NCBI GenBank assembly: GCA_028684915.1
Contig: JAQUEZ010000006.1
Location: 19,355-83,354, forward strand
Length of the DNA stretch: 64,000 bases
Direction: 5' to 3'
DNA from: Desulfobulbus sp.
Lineage (GTDB): Bacteria > Desulfobacterota > Desulfobulbia > Desulfobulbales > Desulfobulbaceae
A program made the translations under genes and the position numbers. Below are positions 35,593 to 45,882 of the stretch, one piece after another. Numbering within the stretch: the first letter of the stretch is position 1; the number at the start of each line of letters is the position of its first letter. The notes beneath the pieces are model-generated. The model did no database searches. It worked only from the letters and a program-made list of their open reading frames with translations, and had not been told where the DNA came from.

Positions 35593-36303
35593 ATGACCTC
35601 CTTTTTCCTTTGAGTGCAGAACCTCGCCTCAACGCCCTATTCCCTTTCAGCATTGTGCAATCAAACAAGTACATCGAACAACGACAAACAATCAGGAACT
35701 ATTCAACAGGTTATTTCTTATTGTGTTCACAGTACGTTGATGCACTTCAACACGCATCATTTATTGTCTTTAGAAACTTGATTTACTTATAATCATTGTA
35801 AATAAATAGTTTTTTTTGGGTTGGGATACTGAGAAATACTGGTTACCGTAGTCATGGCGTGGTGGACAAAACAGAAATCAGGAAGACAGGAAAACGAGAA
35901 TGGGGTAACGCAAAGCAGCCAATTGAATCAACTGTAAAAACGAAATTCTCTCGAGGAGAATTGGCCTTGGGCTCAATAACTGCTATTGATTTTCTTTAGC
36001 AGGAAGTTTCTTCCAGACAATCAAACTGATCGACAAATCAGGACTAAAGTTGTAATAAGAACGACTTTTTACCGGCAGCGCATGAAAACCGTCACTACGG
36101 AAAGCAGTCATTTTCCAGAACACCAGAAGATATCCAGCCCGCGAACCAAGCATTGCAAAAAGCTTATTGCACTAGTGTGGATATGCGGCAAAGCCAATGA
36201 TGGTTGCTGAAACACTGCAGTATTCCGTCGAAAGATCAGGACACAACCTGATACGGGCAGAGACAGATTCCTCGGAGAGTATGTGCGTATGGTCAGACTG
36301 CAA

Positions 36304-36896
36304 TTATTCTATCGAAGGAGGCTGGTAGGTCGCAATAGTCGAAATTGTGGCTATATAGCCGCCATAGTTATCTATTTCGATGCCCTCCTGGATAGTTAAC
36401 TCCCACCAGATAAGAATGCCTGAAACATTGCTCTCAGGCACTCCGTCGTTGTCAGTCCACAGCTTTGCCCGCAGGCCAGAGGACTTTTTAGGCGCCTTCT
36501 ACCGGCGCAGGACATCTGCCGTATCGAATTCGATATCAACATTCCTGGAAATTTTAGCCTGCCTTCAGCAGCATCCAGACTGGTGGCGTTGTACAGGGTG
36601 CAAGTTCCCGCCACCGGGGCGGAAGCCACTCCCGCGGCAAGTGCCGTACCTCCGGCGACACCACTTATCTCATAGTTGGTCGTACCAACGCTCATACTCT
36701 GTCTTATAGTATTGGTCCCGCCACGGTTGCCAAGTTTGACGCGCCAAACACCAAGATTCACATCGGTACACGCCAGTATAAAAACCGACGCCAAACCGAC
36801 GACGGCATTGATATGTTCGTATTTTGGACTATCGTTCATAGCCCGGGAAGTCGCGGCAAAAACTACCGCTGCCAGCACCAGCGTGCATAGGTGCAT
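36304..36896 (-). pseudogene. Decayed exported protein gene
   Basis: From an ATG at 36896 a signal-peptide-like start (MHLCTLVLAAVVFAATSRA) leads to INAVVGLASVFILACTDVN and LGVWRVKLGNRGG. Around 36545 the frame shifts and continues as VDIEFDTADVLRR, a TAG, then KAPKKSSGLRAKLW and further to a TAA at 36304. The family is not recognised; the pattern suggests a secreted repeat or surface protein. A second partial copy of its N-terminus lies just upstream. Confidence 0.55.
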
Positions 36897-37057
36897 GACA
36901 AGTCCAAAACCGGTGCCAAGCCAACTATTGCATCAACATCAACCGGATGTGAACTTTCTTCGACTGCCCACGCAATATCAAGGAACGTCGAAGCAAACAA
37001 CAGTAACGCAAATATTAGATATCTTGTCACAAACTCCTCTGCGTGATTATTATGCAT
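36863..37057 (-). pseudogene. Partial duplicate of the decayed exported protein N-terminus
   Basis: An ATG-initiated 64-codon frame has a signal peptide (YLIFALLLFASTFLDIAWA) followed by VDVDAIVGLAPVLDLSCT, which mirrors YEHINAVVGLASVFILACT in the adjacent pseudogene. It runs into that gene out of frame, so it is a truncated tandem copy. The region from here to 37723 holds no further supported gene. Confidence 0.45.
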
Positions 37058-37723
37058 AATATCAATATCACGCTTCCGGCTGTGTATCGATTCACCTGTA
37101 AGCTATGGAGAAAATTTAGTGGTTATTTTTTTCGCTACATAGTAGTTTTTTTGGGCAGGGCAGGAAAATCTGTAACAGATTGATTTTGTCGCAATAATTA
37201 AGCGAAACCGTCCAACTGGTTCATGCCCATTTCGGTCAACATGATGGATGTATTGGTTACTGCGGAACTATAACCCAGAGCTTTGTACCTTTTATGTTAC
37301 GGCAGTTTCATATTTTGTATTGAGGACATCTTTGGCTGCTTCCATGTTTCTACAAGCCGAAAAGGTTGTGCTCTTCATGGCGGGATACCTCCAGGCACGC
37401 AATTCCTCACGGCTCCCGGCAAAAGATCCAAACCTGGAACAGTTTGCCTGACTGCTGAAAGAAAAATAGGTGCTTCGACTGAGGATGGTCGGCGGCGATT
37501 CTCTTTATCAGGTTCTTTTCCAATAACAGAATTGAATAAATGCGATCTTCATGTAAGTTGTTTTGTCAGCCATTAGGAAAGTAAGGGTAGTAACTCGAAG
37601 TTCATGCAAATACTTATGAGGCATGTTTTCGCACATCCCCTCAAAGATATACAAATAGTCCACGACAATCATCCGCTTTTTGCAGAACGTCTAGCTCCAG
37701 ACTGTTTCATGACGAATTTCGCT

Positions 37724-39340
37724 CTACTTTCGCTGCAACCATTGGTTTCTGTCCCTCACCATTTTTATAAGTATGTCGAGAAACGAAGCCAAGGGAAGTC
37801 TTTTGGGAATAACGCTCTGTCCCCCCTTTGCAAGCGAGTAGCCGGCCTCTCCTGTTTCTTCGGGCAGAAGCAACTCGGTGTAATAGGCAACTGTACTTTT
37901 CCTCGCTGCAACAACGGACTCCAGGTCCCTGAAGATGTCGGTATCACAAGCGTGCTGCATGTCGATATCCAGGAGAACGATGTCCGGCCGGACAATAAGT
38001 GCCGTACGCACAGCCCTGGCAAGATCGTGAAATGCTGTGACCGACCAACTGGTGCACGTTTCCAGATAGCGCTTCAACGATTTCAGCAACATCCGATCGT
38101 TACTAATTAGAAAAACCGTGATATTTGCCCGTATGACGCTCCCTCTCATCAGATCTGCAGCTGACCCTGTAGGGACACTGATACCAGGGGCGCTGCCAAC
38201 GCAGGAACCGAATTCCTGCGGAAACCGGATGGAAAAGCAGGCACCCTCACCGGGTGTGCTATCCACGTGAATGCTACCGCCGTGAGCCTCCACCGCAAGC
38301 TTGCAGAACGTCAGCCCTAATCCGGCCGAGGAGCCGCGTTCGGAATCCGGAACCGTGACACGGCCGAATTTCTGAAATATCTTTTCATGAAATTCGGGCA
38401 AAATGCCGGGACCCGTATCTGCTACCGTGATACGAACCCAATTCTGCTCCGACGAAACGGTGAGTACGATGTCGCCCTGCTCCGGCGTATGTTGCAAGGA
38501 GTTTAGAAACAGGTTGGTGATAATCCGCTCCAGGATAGCCTGGTCGCATGTGATTACTTCGTCCTCCATGCAAGTTACGGTAATTCTGTGGCATTTCGTC
38601 AACCCCTGGATCCCCTGCAGGGCAGAATGAATCACATCTGCCACCCGACAGTGCCTCACCGAAAGAGGCATGGTTCCCGACTCAAGGCGCCCAACGTCCA
38701 GCAACGTGGTCAGCATGCCATTCAACTTGCGTCCCGTACGCTTTACAATGCTGAGGATTTCCTCCACTTCCGGAACCGTTTGCCCCGCTGCCTTCAATCG
38801 GAATAGGCTATGATCGAGTCCGGCCAGCATCGAGGTCAGAGGAGTGCGAAGGTCGTGTACCAGCATGTGGGCCATATCATCACGCTGTGTCTCGATCTCC
38901 CGCAGCCGCTGGTACGAGTCCTGGATAGCATCCATCTGATCGGCGGCATCAAGTTGGGCACGCCGCAGGATCACATGATTATGGACGCGAGCTCGCACCA
39001 AACAAGGGCTGAATGGTTTTGTAATATAGTCCACTGCCCCCAGGAGCAAGCCTTCCTCCTGATCATCCTCGTCCGAAAGGGAACTGAGAAAGATAACTGG
39101 AATATCTCGTGTCACCATATTCTCTTTCAAAGTCCGGCAAACTTCGTAGCCATTCATATCCGGCATCAAGATATCAAGGAGGATAAGAGTCGGGTGCTGC
39201 TCACAGGCGACAGCCAGTGCAGATGCTCCATCTCTGGCAACACACACCCCGTATTCTTCTTCAAGCAGAGATGAAAGGATATCAATATTTTCCACATCAT
39301 CATCTACCACCAACACGGTGCCGATTCTTTCATTTACCAT
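37724..39340 (-). CDS. REC-histidine kinase-REC hybrid protein
   Basis: A 538-residue soluble protein. N-terminal receiver (about 8-125) with Asp56 in LILLDILMP and Lys in ITKPF; HisKA with His162 in LVHDLRTPLTS; HATPase with N box NLFLNSLQH, G1 DTGPG and G2 AGLGL; and a C-terminal receiver-like domain (about 413-535) with LLDIDM. The start at 39340 follows AAAGG. It is the last gene of a four-gene sensory operon, 52 nt after the NtrC-like regulator, and could relay phosphate between the membrane kinase and other outputs. Confidence 0.9.
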   Translation of the reverse strand: MVNERIGTVLVVDDDVENIDILSSLLEEEYGVCVARDGASALAVACEQHPTLILLDILMPDMNGYEVCRTLKENMVTRDIPVIFLSSLSDEDDQEEGLLLGAVDYITKPFSPCLVRARVHNHVILRRAQLDAADQMDAIQDSYQRLREIETQRDDMAHMLVHDLRTPLTSMLAGLDHSLFRLKAAGQTVPEVEEILSIVKRTGRKLNGMLTTLLDVGRLESGTMPLSVRHCRVADVIHSALQGIQGLTKCHRITVTCMEDEVITCDQAILERIITNLFLNSLQHTPEQGDIVLTVSSEQNWVRITVADTGPGILPEFHEKIFQKFGRVTVPDSERGSSAGLGLTFCKLAVEAHGGSIHVDSTPGEGACFSIRFPQEFGSCVGSAPGISVPTGSAADLMRGSVIRANITVFLISNDRMLLKSLKRYLETCTSWSVTAFHDLARAVRTALIVRPDIVLLDIDMQHACDTDIFRDLESVVAARKSTVAYYTELLLPEETGEAGYSLAKGGQSVIPKRLPLASFLDILIKMVRDRNQWLQRK

Positions 39341-39392
39341 CGTGGATCCGCCTTTCTTGCTATGTTTGCGCCCAATGAAATGTGCGCGATGG

Positions 39393-40733
39393 TCAAACGG
39401 AAACTCCGTGAAGGGCAGCTTTCCGCTTGAAGCGCTTGTAGTCAATACCGAGCATCCTGGCGGCCTGCATCTTCCGTCCTCCAGACCTCCTCAATGCTTC
39501 TGCTATGGCCCATTTTTCGAGCGAATCGAGAGAAAGCACCCCGGAGTAAGTAGCGCAGGAAGTTTCCGAACCGACATTCTTGCTCGATTCGATGCAACTC
39601 TGGATATCTGCAGCGCCGATGCGGTTTGCTGAAATGAACAATAAACGCTGCAAAGCGCTCTTCAACTCACGGATATTTCCCGGCCACAGATACCCCTGCA
39701 GTACTCGCAATGCCTCGCTGGTCAAAGATGGTGCCTGAATGTTCATGGAGTCAGCGAAATCCAGCAGCAGACGCTGGGCGAGCACCGGAATCTCCTCCGG
39801 CATATCGCGCAACGCTGCCAGACGGATGGATTGCACGGCAAGACGGTACATCAGTTCATCCACCAGTCGGCTTTCCTGAGCCCGGCTCGCTGGAACCGCC
39901 CCCGCTGTCGCCATAATTCTGCACTGCAGGGAACACTCCACGGTGTCTCCAATTGGGTAATAATACCTGTCTTCAAGCAAACGGAGAAGACGGGACTGAA
40001 CCTGCAGCGGCGCACAATCGATTCTCTGGAGAAGCAGACTTCCCCCTTCTGCGGCTCCAAGACGTCCGACTCCCCAGCGTTTTTTGCCGAACAATTCGAT
40101 TTCAAGACGTTCAGCGGGAACGCCATCACAGTTGACGGTGATGAAGGGCTTTTTTCTGCGACCGCCCAAGGTGTGGATCAGTGACGCCAAACGAGTCTTG
40201 CCTGTTCCCTGCTCTCCCACGATTAAGATTTCATGTAAGCTGGATGCTGCAAGCATGGCCTGATCTGCAATCCGCCGCATAGTCGGGCTTTCGCCAAGGT
40301 AGATGTTTGTGTAGTTCAAAGTAACTAGGTGGAGCTTTTCCATTTCCCTGCGCAGCAGCGTAGGTTGGAGAACCTTCCTTACCGTTTTAAGCAACTCATC
40401 GAAGTCAATGGGTTTGCGGACGAAACCGCTAACCCCGATCTCGATGGCACGAACAAGGTACTGAGGTTTACTGAAAGCGGTCATCAGCACGACGGGAACT
40501 GCCGGCATCTCCATCTCCAATTGCTCGGCAAGCATCAGTCCGTCAAGTTTCGGCATCCGGATATCGGTGAGGACTAAGTCAGGCCGTTGCTCACGTGCCA
40601 TCTCCAGTGCCTCGCGGCCGTCTGCAGCGACGAAAATATGTTCACAATGAAGTTCGAGGAATTTCTGGACATACTGCCGCAGTTCTGCCTCGTCTTCACA
40701 ATACAGGATTGATGCCTGCAGTTTATTAGTCAT
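39393..40733 (-). CDS. NtrC-like response regulator with degenerate ATPase motifs
   Basis: A 446-residue protein starting after GGAGG. The receiver (about 8-125) is complete (CEDE, LVLTDIRMP, VRKPID). The AAA+ domain keeps Walker A (GEQGTGKT), but the GAFTGA loop that contacts sigma-54 is absent (ELFGKKRWGVGRLGAAEGG) and Walker B lacks its acidic residues (GGSLLLQRID where LFLDE is expected). The C-terminal Fis-type HTH (GRKMQAARMLGIDYKRFKRK) is intact. It is therefore unlikely to activate sigma-54 polymerase by ATP hydrolysis and may act as a repressor or DNA-binding scaffold. It lies downstream of the hybrid kinase. Confidence 0.88.
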   Translation of the reverse strand: MTNKLQASILYCEDEAELRQYVQKFLELHCEHIFVAADGREALEMAREQRPDLVLTDIRMPKLDGLMLAEQLEMEMPAVPVVLMTAFSKPQYLVRAIEIGVSGFVRKPIDFDELLKTVRKVLQPTLLRREMEKLHLVTLNYTNIYLGESPTMRRIADQAMLAASSLHEILIVGEQGTGKTRLASLIHTLGGRRKKPFITVNCDGVPAERLEIELFGKKRWGVGRLGAAEGGSLLLQRIDCAPLQVQSRLLRLLEDRYYYPIGDTVECSLQCRIMATAGAVPASRAQESRLVDELMYRLAVQSIRLAALRDMPEEIPVLAQRLLLDFADSMNIQAPSLTSEALRVLQGYLWPGNIRELKSALQRLLFISANRIGAADIQSCIESSKNVGSETSCATYSGVLSLDSLEKWAIAEALRRSGGRKMQAARMLGIDYKRFKRKAALHGVSV

Positions 40734-40812
40734 TGAATCCTCCGACATCCAAAATTGTACGGGCACAAAGACCAGTCGTTTCAGAGTTTTCAGTATGCCT
40801 TGACATTGAGCA

Positions 40813-43800
40813 TCATCCCGACAGCGTTCCCAGCAGTCTCTGACGCACCTCGTCCGCCGCCTCGAACTGATACTGATCAAGGAGATCAGTCAACTCAACA
40901 AGTTCACGTGCCTGTTCCCAAGGCCAGTAATAGCAAAAAAGAACCGATGTCACCGCCCGGCATTCTCTCGGCCGGTGCGTTCGGATCGGGTCCTCTAATT
41001 GCAACATTATTTCTTTCAGGTTTTCGAGTTTCCCGACCGGCAAATCGTCGCTTCCGGTAACAGTACGTTCATAGTTGCAGGGGAAAGCAGTACTAACAGA
41101 CTCAATAAAAGATTTCAGATTTTTCCCGAAACTCGACAACTTCTCATCTATGTCAGATGCATCAGCAATGATGGACTCCTCCAGTAATGCTGCCGCTTGG
41201 TACAGTGACTCAATACCCAGGTTGCCGGCAATGCCCTTGACGCTGTGTGCAAGGCGCCTGGCCTCGTTGACCTGTCCTTCCTCCAAGTGTTGTCGAACAG
41301 TCTTTTCATTGCCCACGTGATTTATTGCAAACTTTCGCAGCAGCTTGTGGTAAAGGTCAAGGTTCCCTCCTGCGCGTCGCAATCCTGCATCAACATTTAC
41401 ACCCGATATGGAAAAAGATACGGCATCCGTTACTTTTCCATGCAGTATATCGGGCGCTGCACACTTGGCCGTCGGCAGCCAACGGAAGATAATTTCGTAC
41501 AATTCATCCGGCTCAATAGGTTTCGTAAGGTGATCGCTCAATCCCGCGGCGAGACTTTTCTCCCTGTCACCACTCATGGCATTGGCGGTCATGGCCAAAA
41601 TCGGCAAAGTCTTCGCGCCCGGAGTATCCAGTGCACGAATAAGAACGGTTGCGGTCAGGCCGTCCACCACCGGCATCTGGATGTCCATAAGCACCACATC
41701 AAACAATTCATCATGCACTAGACTCACAGCCTGTCTTCCGTCATCCGCGAGAACAACCTCCGCCCCCGTTTTAATGAGCAGTTCTTCAGCAATTTGACGA
41801 TTTATCTCATTATCATCCACAACCAAAATACGCGCCCCCCGGAAACAAGGCACAACCCCTGCAGAAAACCTGTCGGAAGCAGATATTTCCTGGGTAGCAG
41901 CAACCTCTTCCCCGGCAAGGTAAAAGGGGATTCTTACGATGAAGTTACTCCCCCTCCCCGTAGAGCTATCCAGCAGAATGGTTCCACCCATTGCTTCGCA
42001 AAGCTGTTTAGAGATGGCGAGCCCCAGCCCAGTCCCTCCATATCTCCTTGTCGACGTATCGTCCACCTGTGAAAACGACTTGAACAACTTTTCCCGTGCC
42101 TCAAGGGAAATCCCTATGCCGGTATCGCTAACTTGGAACTCAATTTCCACCTTGTCCTGCACCAAAGAAACAACTTCCGCCGAAACTGCCACCATGCCGC
42201 GGTCGGTGAACTTCAGCGCATTGTGAACAAGATTCCCCAGGATTTGCGAAAGACGATGGGAATCTCCAACTAACTGGCAAGGTAAGGCAAGAGAGAGATT
42301 CCCGCTCAGCTCGAGGCCCTTTGCAATGGCAAGAGAACGGAAACTCTCCAGTGTGGCATTAAATGTTTCCCTGAGATTGAAAGGTTTATCGAGAATATCG
42401 AGTTTGCCTGCCTCGATCTTTGAAAAATCGAGGATGTCATTGATGAGACAGAGGAGTGCCTTTGCAGCCCTTATTAACTTGACCTGGTAGTCGCGCTGCT
42501 TTTCACTCAGCTGCGTATCTGACAGAAGATGCCCCAACCCGAGAATCTCGTTCAGGGGAGTTCTTATCTCATGACTCACGTTCGCCACGAAAAGGCTCTT
42601 GGCAGCGCTGGCCAATTCAGCATTTTTCATGGCTGTTTCGAGTTTCTTCTCCATATGCTTCAGTTCAGTTATGTCGTTCATAACCGTCAACAAGTAAGAG
42701 TTTAATTGAATGCGTATGCGTTTGGCACTGAAAAGTCCGATGCGAGGCTCACTGTTCTTGCTGGGTACCGCCATCTCGAAATTGGAAAGTTCCCCACCCT
42801 CCATCACCACATTTGCAAGTTTTTGGCGCAGTTTGCTGTCGGTAAAAAGCCCCAACTCAATGGAGGTTTTACCGATCACTTCTTCCCTTGAAAAACCGAG
42901 TGTTTCAACAAATGAACGGTTTACGTCGAGGTACCGACCATCTTCTATAGTGGATATTGCCATTAGGGACGAGCTGAATTCAAAAGCCTTGGCGAATTTT
43001 TCTTCTGAAAAGGCCAGGTCGGAGATGTCCTTGCTGGTCCCGTAAAGAGCCGGTTTATTATCCCAGTATCCCCGTACGATGCGAGTTTCAACCGGAATGC
43101 GTCGACCATCCTTGGCTAGAAGTGGCAAAGGACAGCAATCCTTGCTGCCTGCAAGCATTTCTTGCACGATAACACCTGCCTCGTCACGGACTTCGGCAGG
43201 ATGCACGACCAGGATATTTGCACCGATAAGCTCCTGTTCTGAAAAACCAAGCCGTTCGATTACTGTATGGTTGACTTTCAAAATATTCCCCGACAAATCG
43301 AGCACGAACAGAAAATCAACCGACAGATCAAAAAAAGAATTAAGATTGGTCTGACTGCGATGTATCTCCTCGTCCTGCAGCACTCGGTCGGTGATATCCA
43401 AGTGGGTTCCGCAGGCCCGAAGGGGGACTCCCTGAGAATCACGAACAATGACTCGTCCCCGATCAAGAACCCATACCCAGTTGCCCGATTTATGACGCAG
43501 GCGATGCTCGCTCTCATAGGCATGCGTGCGGCCCTCCAGATGAGCGTTCAAAGCACTAAATACAGGCACCATATCGTCTGGATGCATGAGATTTTCCCAT
43601 GTATTTACATGTGGTTTTATCTCTTCCAGAGAATAGCCGAGCATATCTGCCCATCGTTCATTAATTGATATCTTGCCGGAAGGGATATCCCAATCCCAGA
43701 AACCATTACTGCTGCCGTCAAGAACCAGGCTGAGTCGCTCCTCGCTTTCACGAAGCGCACCCTCTTTTTCCCTGATTTTCTGTTCTCTTAATATTGATTC

Positions 43801-44796
43801 CTCAAGATGCGCTTTAAGTAACCGTGCTTTCATATTCTGTCGAATTGTGAAATATGTCGCCAGAATAATAATACATGACACAAGCCCCATTCCTACCAGA
43901 TAACCTTTTGGGTTGATTTGCTTATAGGCCAATGCGTCTTTCACCTGCCAGACAAGGATAAAAGGTGTTTGTGGTATCGGTGTGGAAAGTAGAAGTGTAT
44001 TTGACTGTGGAAGTTCAACCGATCGGGTCTTTTTCTCTGACAAATTTTCCACTGACGGAAAATTAAAGTCTGCCGAAAGAGCAACGTGGTATTCAGATGT
44101 AGAGCTGGAGAATATGACGTCTGACGCTCGTGAAGGTGCGTCTTTGAATACCAGCCAGCAAGTTTCCTGCTGATTATTCTCTCCAAGCAGGACCTGATTG
44201 AGTACCACAGGATTAAGCCAGGCAAGAATCTGACCTGCAAAACGTCCCTTGAAATAATACGCAAAAGATACAACTATTTCCTTCTGATCTTTCGATGTTA
44301 TTATCGATCCCGTGCGGTACAGAGGAGCGAGCAAGGTCCTCCATTCTAAAGGTGCTTCATGTTTCTGAGATGTGTCTACCAACAGGGCTCCACTCCGTTC
44401 AATGAAGAGCAATCTCTTGTAAATCGAGATATTATTAACTTTTTTTCTTAAAATGAGACTTTGGAACTTATCTGCCAGCGGAAGAAGACATTGACCGAGT
44501 CCATACTCCATGCTCATTCCAAGAGCCTTGTTCTCGAAAAAGACAGAAGTCTCTCTGGCAAGTGCCAGGTTGAGTAGATCATCCTTTCTTTCGCAAAAAA
44601 AGGTGCCAAGGACTTCCGAATAGCGGCCCATTTGATAGTCGAACTTCCGCTGAGATTGATCTTGAAGTTCGCTGATCATGCGATAATTGAAAACCAGCAG
44701 GAAGAAAATATAACTTACGGCGGCAACTCCCGTAACAAATACTAGAAAGTTTCTGCCAAACCATTTGATTTTTTTAAGCTGCAGAAGAAAATTCAT
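40813..44796 (-). CDS. Membrane hybrid histidine kinase with three PAS, REC and HPt
   Basis: A 1327-residue multi-domain kinase. Two membrane helices (about 13-37 and 298-317) enclose a ~260-residue periplasmic sensor. Three PAS domains follow (about 345-470, 480-590, 600-715; WDWDIPSG, NWVWVLDRGRV), then HisKA with SHEIRTPL (His near 742), HATPase (DTGIGIS, GGTGLGLAISKQL), a receiver (ILVVDDNEINR, VLMDIQMP, LTKPIE) and an HPt domain with AHSVKGIAGNLG. This is a complete phosphorelay in one chain. The periplasmic binding protein gene ends 5 nt upstream, so that protein probably feeds the sensor. Confidence 0.93.
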   Translation of the reverse strand: MNFLLQLKKIKWFGRNFLVFVTGVAAVSYIFFLLVFNYRMISELQDQSQRKFDYQMGRYSEVLGTFFCERKDDLLNLALARETSVFFENKALGMSMEYGLGQCLLPLADKFQSLILRKKVNNISIYKRLLFIERSGALLVDTSQKHEAPLEWRTLLAPLYRTGSIITSKDQKEIVVSFAYYFKGRFAGQILAWLNPVVLNQVLLGENNQQETCWLVFKDAPSRASDVIFSSSTSEYHVALSADFNFPSVENLSEKKTRSVELPQSNTLLLSTPIPQTPFILVWQVKDALAYKQINPKGYLVGMGLVSCIIILATYFTIRQNMKARLLKAHLEESILREQKIREKEGALRESEERLSLVLDGSSNGFWDWDIPSGKISINERWADMLGYSLEEIKPHVNTWENLMHPDDMVPVFSALNAHLEGRTHAYESEHRLRHKSGNWVWVLDRGRVIVRDSQGVPLRACGTHLDITDRVLQDEEIHRSQTNLNSFFDLSVDFLFVLDLSGNILKVNHTVIERLGFSEQELIGANILVVHPAEVRDEAGVIVQEMLAGSKDCCPLPLLAKDGRRIPVETRIVRGYWDNKPALYGTSKDISDLAFSEEKFAKAFEFSSSLMAISTIEDGRYLDVNRSFVETLGFSREEVIGKTSIELGLFTDSKLRQKLANVVMEGGELSNFEMAVPSKNSEPRIGLFSAKRIRIQLNSYLLTVMNDITELKHMEKKLETAMKNAELASAAKSLFVANVSHEIRTPLNEILGLGHLLSDTQLSEKQRDYQVKLIRAAKALLCLINDILDFSKIEAGKLDILDKPFNLRETFNATLESFRSLAIAKGLELSGNLSLALPCQLVGDSHRLSQILGNLVHNALKFTDRGMVAVSAEVVSLVQDKVEIEFQVSDTGIGISLEAREKLFKSFSQVDDTSTRRYGGTGLGLAISKQLCEAMGGTILLDSSTGRGSNFIVRIPFYLAGEEVAATQEISASDRFSAGVVPCFRGARILVVDDNEINRQIAEELLIKTGAEVVLADDGRQAVSLVHDELFDVVLMDIQMPVVDGLTATVLIRALDTPGAKTLPILAMTANAMSGDREKSLAAGLSDHLTKPIEPDELYEIIFRWLPTAKCAAPDILHGKVTDAVSFSISGVNVDAGLRRAGGNLDLYHKLLRKFAINHVGNEKTVRQHLEEGQVNEARRLAHSVKGIAGNLGIESLYQAAALLEESIIADASDIDEKLSSFGKNLKSFIESVSTAFPCNYERTVTGSDDLPVGKLENLKEIMLQLEDPIRTHRPRECRAVTSVLFCYYWPWEQARELVELTDLLDQYQFEAADEVRQRLLGTLSG

Positions 44797-44801
44797 AGTT
44801 C

Positions 44802-45710
44802 TTAGTTGGGCTTTGCACTAAAGAAATCAGGGTAGTAGTGGAGTACATAGGGGTAATACTTCTTGACCAGGCTCAGAAGAAAACCATTCCTTAACGATTT
44901 TTTCAAGAATCGATTGAATTCTTCCCGAAGTCGAGGGGAATCTTTCGCAAAAGCGGCCGCCATAACCTGATTTGCGCTTACCGGCCCGATAACTTTGATT
45001 TCCCCCGGCCATTTTTGAAGAGCTACCAAGGCATCCGGGACATCAAGGAGAGCCATGTCTGCCTGGCCGCTGATTATTGCCGGGGCCAAATCATTCAGAG
45101 AACCGGGAAAGATAACGGTTTTTGCCGGCACATCCTGGAGTCCATAAAGCAATGGATCAAGGCAAGTCCCGGTCTTGCCGAGCAGAGATCGACCCCGGAT
45201 AAAACTTTTTACCTTTTTAATGTCTCTCTGCAGATTTTTCGAAGGCTTTATTGGGCGAACCGGTGAGTCGGAACGGGCAACCAGCCAAATTTGATTAGGA
45301 AAGACAGGATCGGAAAAGTTGACGATCTTTTCTCGCCAAGGCAATACGGTGATACCATTTGCAGCAACATCTCCTTTTACAGAAACAGATCCAACTTGTT
45401 CTACATTATCTCCATTCACCGTTACTTTTTTTCCTGTCAAATCTCCGAAAATCTGAGGCCAATCAGTCTTGACAAATTGGTATTTCACGCCAATCTCCTG
45501 TGCAAAGCGCCTCATTAATTCGATGTCCAAGCCATCCCCCGCGCCGGAAATGAAATTTGCGTATGGTATACCAAGATGGCGCAACACCCCTCTTTGTCTG
45601 ATTTCGTAGAGATCTGCGCGAGCAGTCCGCGCAGAAAATAAGGTGACTACAAAAATAAGAATAAAAGTTATCATTCTCGCAGAGACAACCACATTCAAAG
45701 TAGTAATCAT
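44802..45710 (-). CDS. Periplasmic substrate-binding protein (family 3) of the sensory operon
   Basis: A 302-residue exported protein with a signal peptide (about 13-32) and the family-3 solute-binding fold: IRQRGVLRHLGIPYANF, GLDIELMRRFAQEIGVKYQFV, ANGITVLPWREKIVNFSDP, and the second-lobe DMALLDVPDALV. No transporter genes accompany it. Its placement 5 nt upstream of a membrane kinase suggests a ligand sensor, as in BvgS/ArtI-type two-component inputs. The ligand is not predictable, though amino-acid-like compounds are common for the family. Confidence 0.88.
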   Translation of the reverse strand: MITTLNVVVSARMITFILIFVVTLFSARTARADLYEIRQRGVLRHLGIPYANFISGAGDGLDIELMRRFAQEIGVKYQFVKTDWPQIFGDLTGKKVTVNGDNVEQVGSVSVKGDVAANGITVLPWREKIVNFSDPVFPNQIWLVARSDSPVRPIKPSKNLQRDIKKVKSFIRGRSLLGKTGTCLDPLLYGLQDVPAKTVIFPGSLNDLAPAIISGQADMALLDVPDALVALQKWPGEIKVIGPVSANQVMAAAFAKDSPRLREEFNRFLKKSLRNGFLLSLVKKYYPYVLHYYPDFFSAKPN

Positions 45711-45861
45711 TTTGCTTCACGCCCCCTTGCGACCTTCATTTATGTCTTTTTGGTTATATATAAGCATAAATTTCTTTTGTACAAGAGATTTGCCAATCAG
45801 AAGTTCAAACCAAAGCAACGCGTTTAAAGACAAAGGATTACAAATTTCGTGCCTCAAACAT

Positions 45862-45882
45862 ATATGGTCATTTTAACCATAT
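45862..45882. promoter_or_regulatory. Palindrome upstream of the sensory operon
   Basis: ATATGGT-N7-ACCATAT, about 150 bp upstream of the binding protein gene in the divergent AT-rich gap. It is a possible operator. The remaining 45883-46305 is AT-rich with no supported gene. Confidence 0.35.

Noticed and set aside
35986..36210. A 74-codon + strand frame in the gap after the methyltransferase.
   Set aside because: No ribosome site, no recognisable composition or motif, and AT-rich surroundings where such frames arise by chance.
37248..37576. Two overlapping + strand frames of 67 and 97 codons.
   Set aside because: They overlap in different frames, lack initiation signals and show no protein-like pattern.
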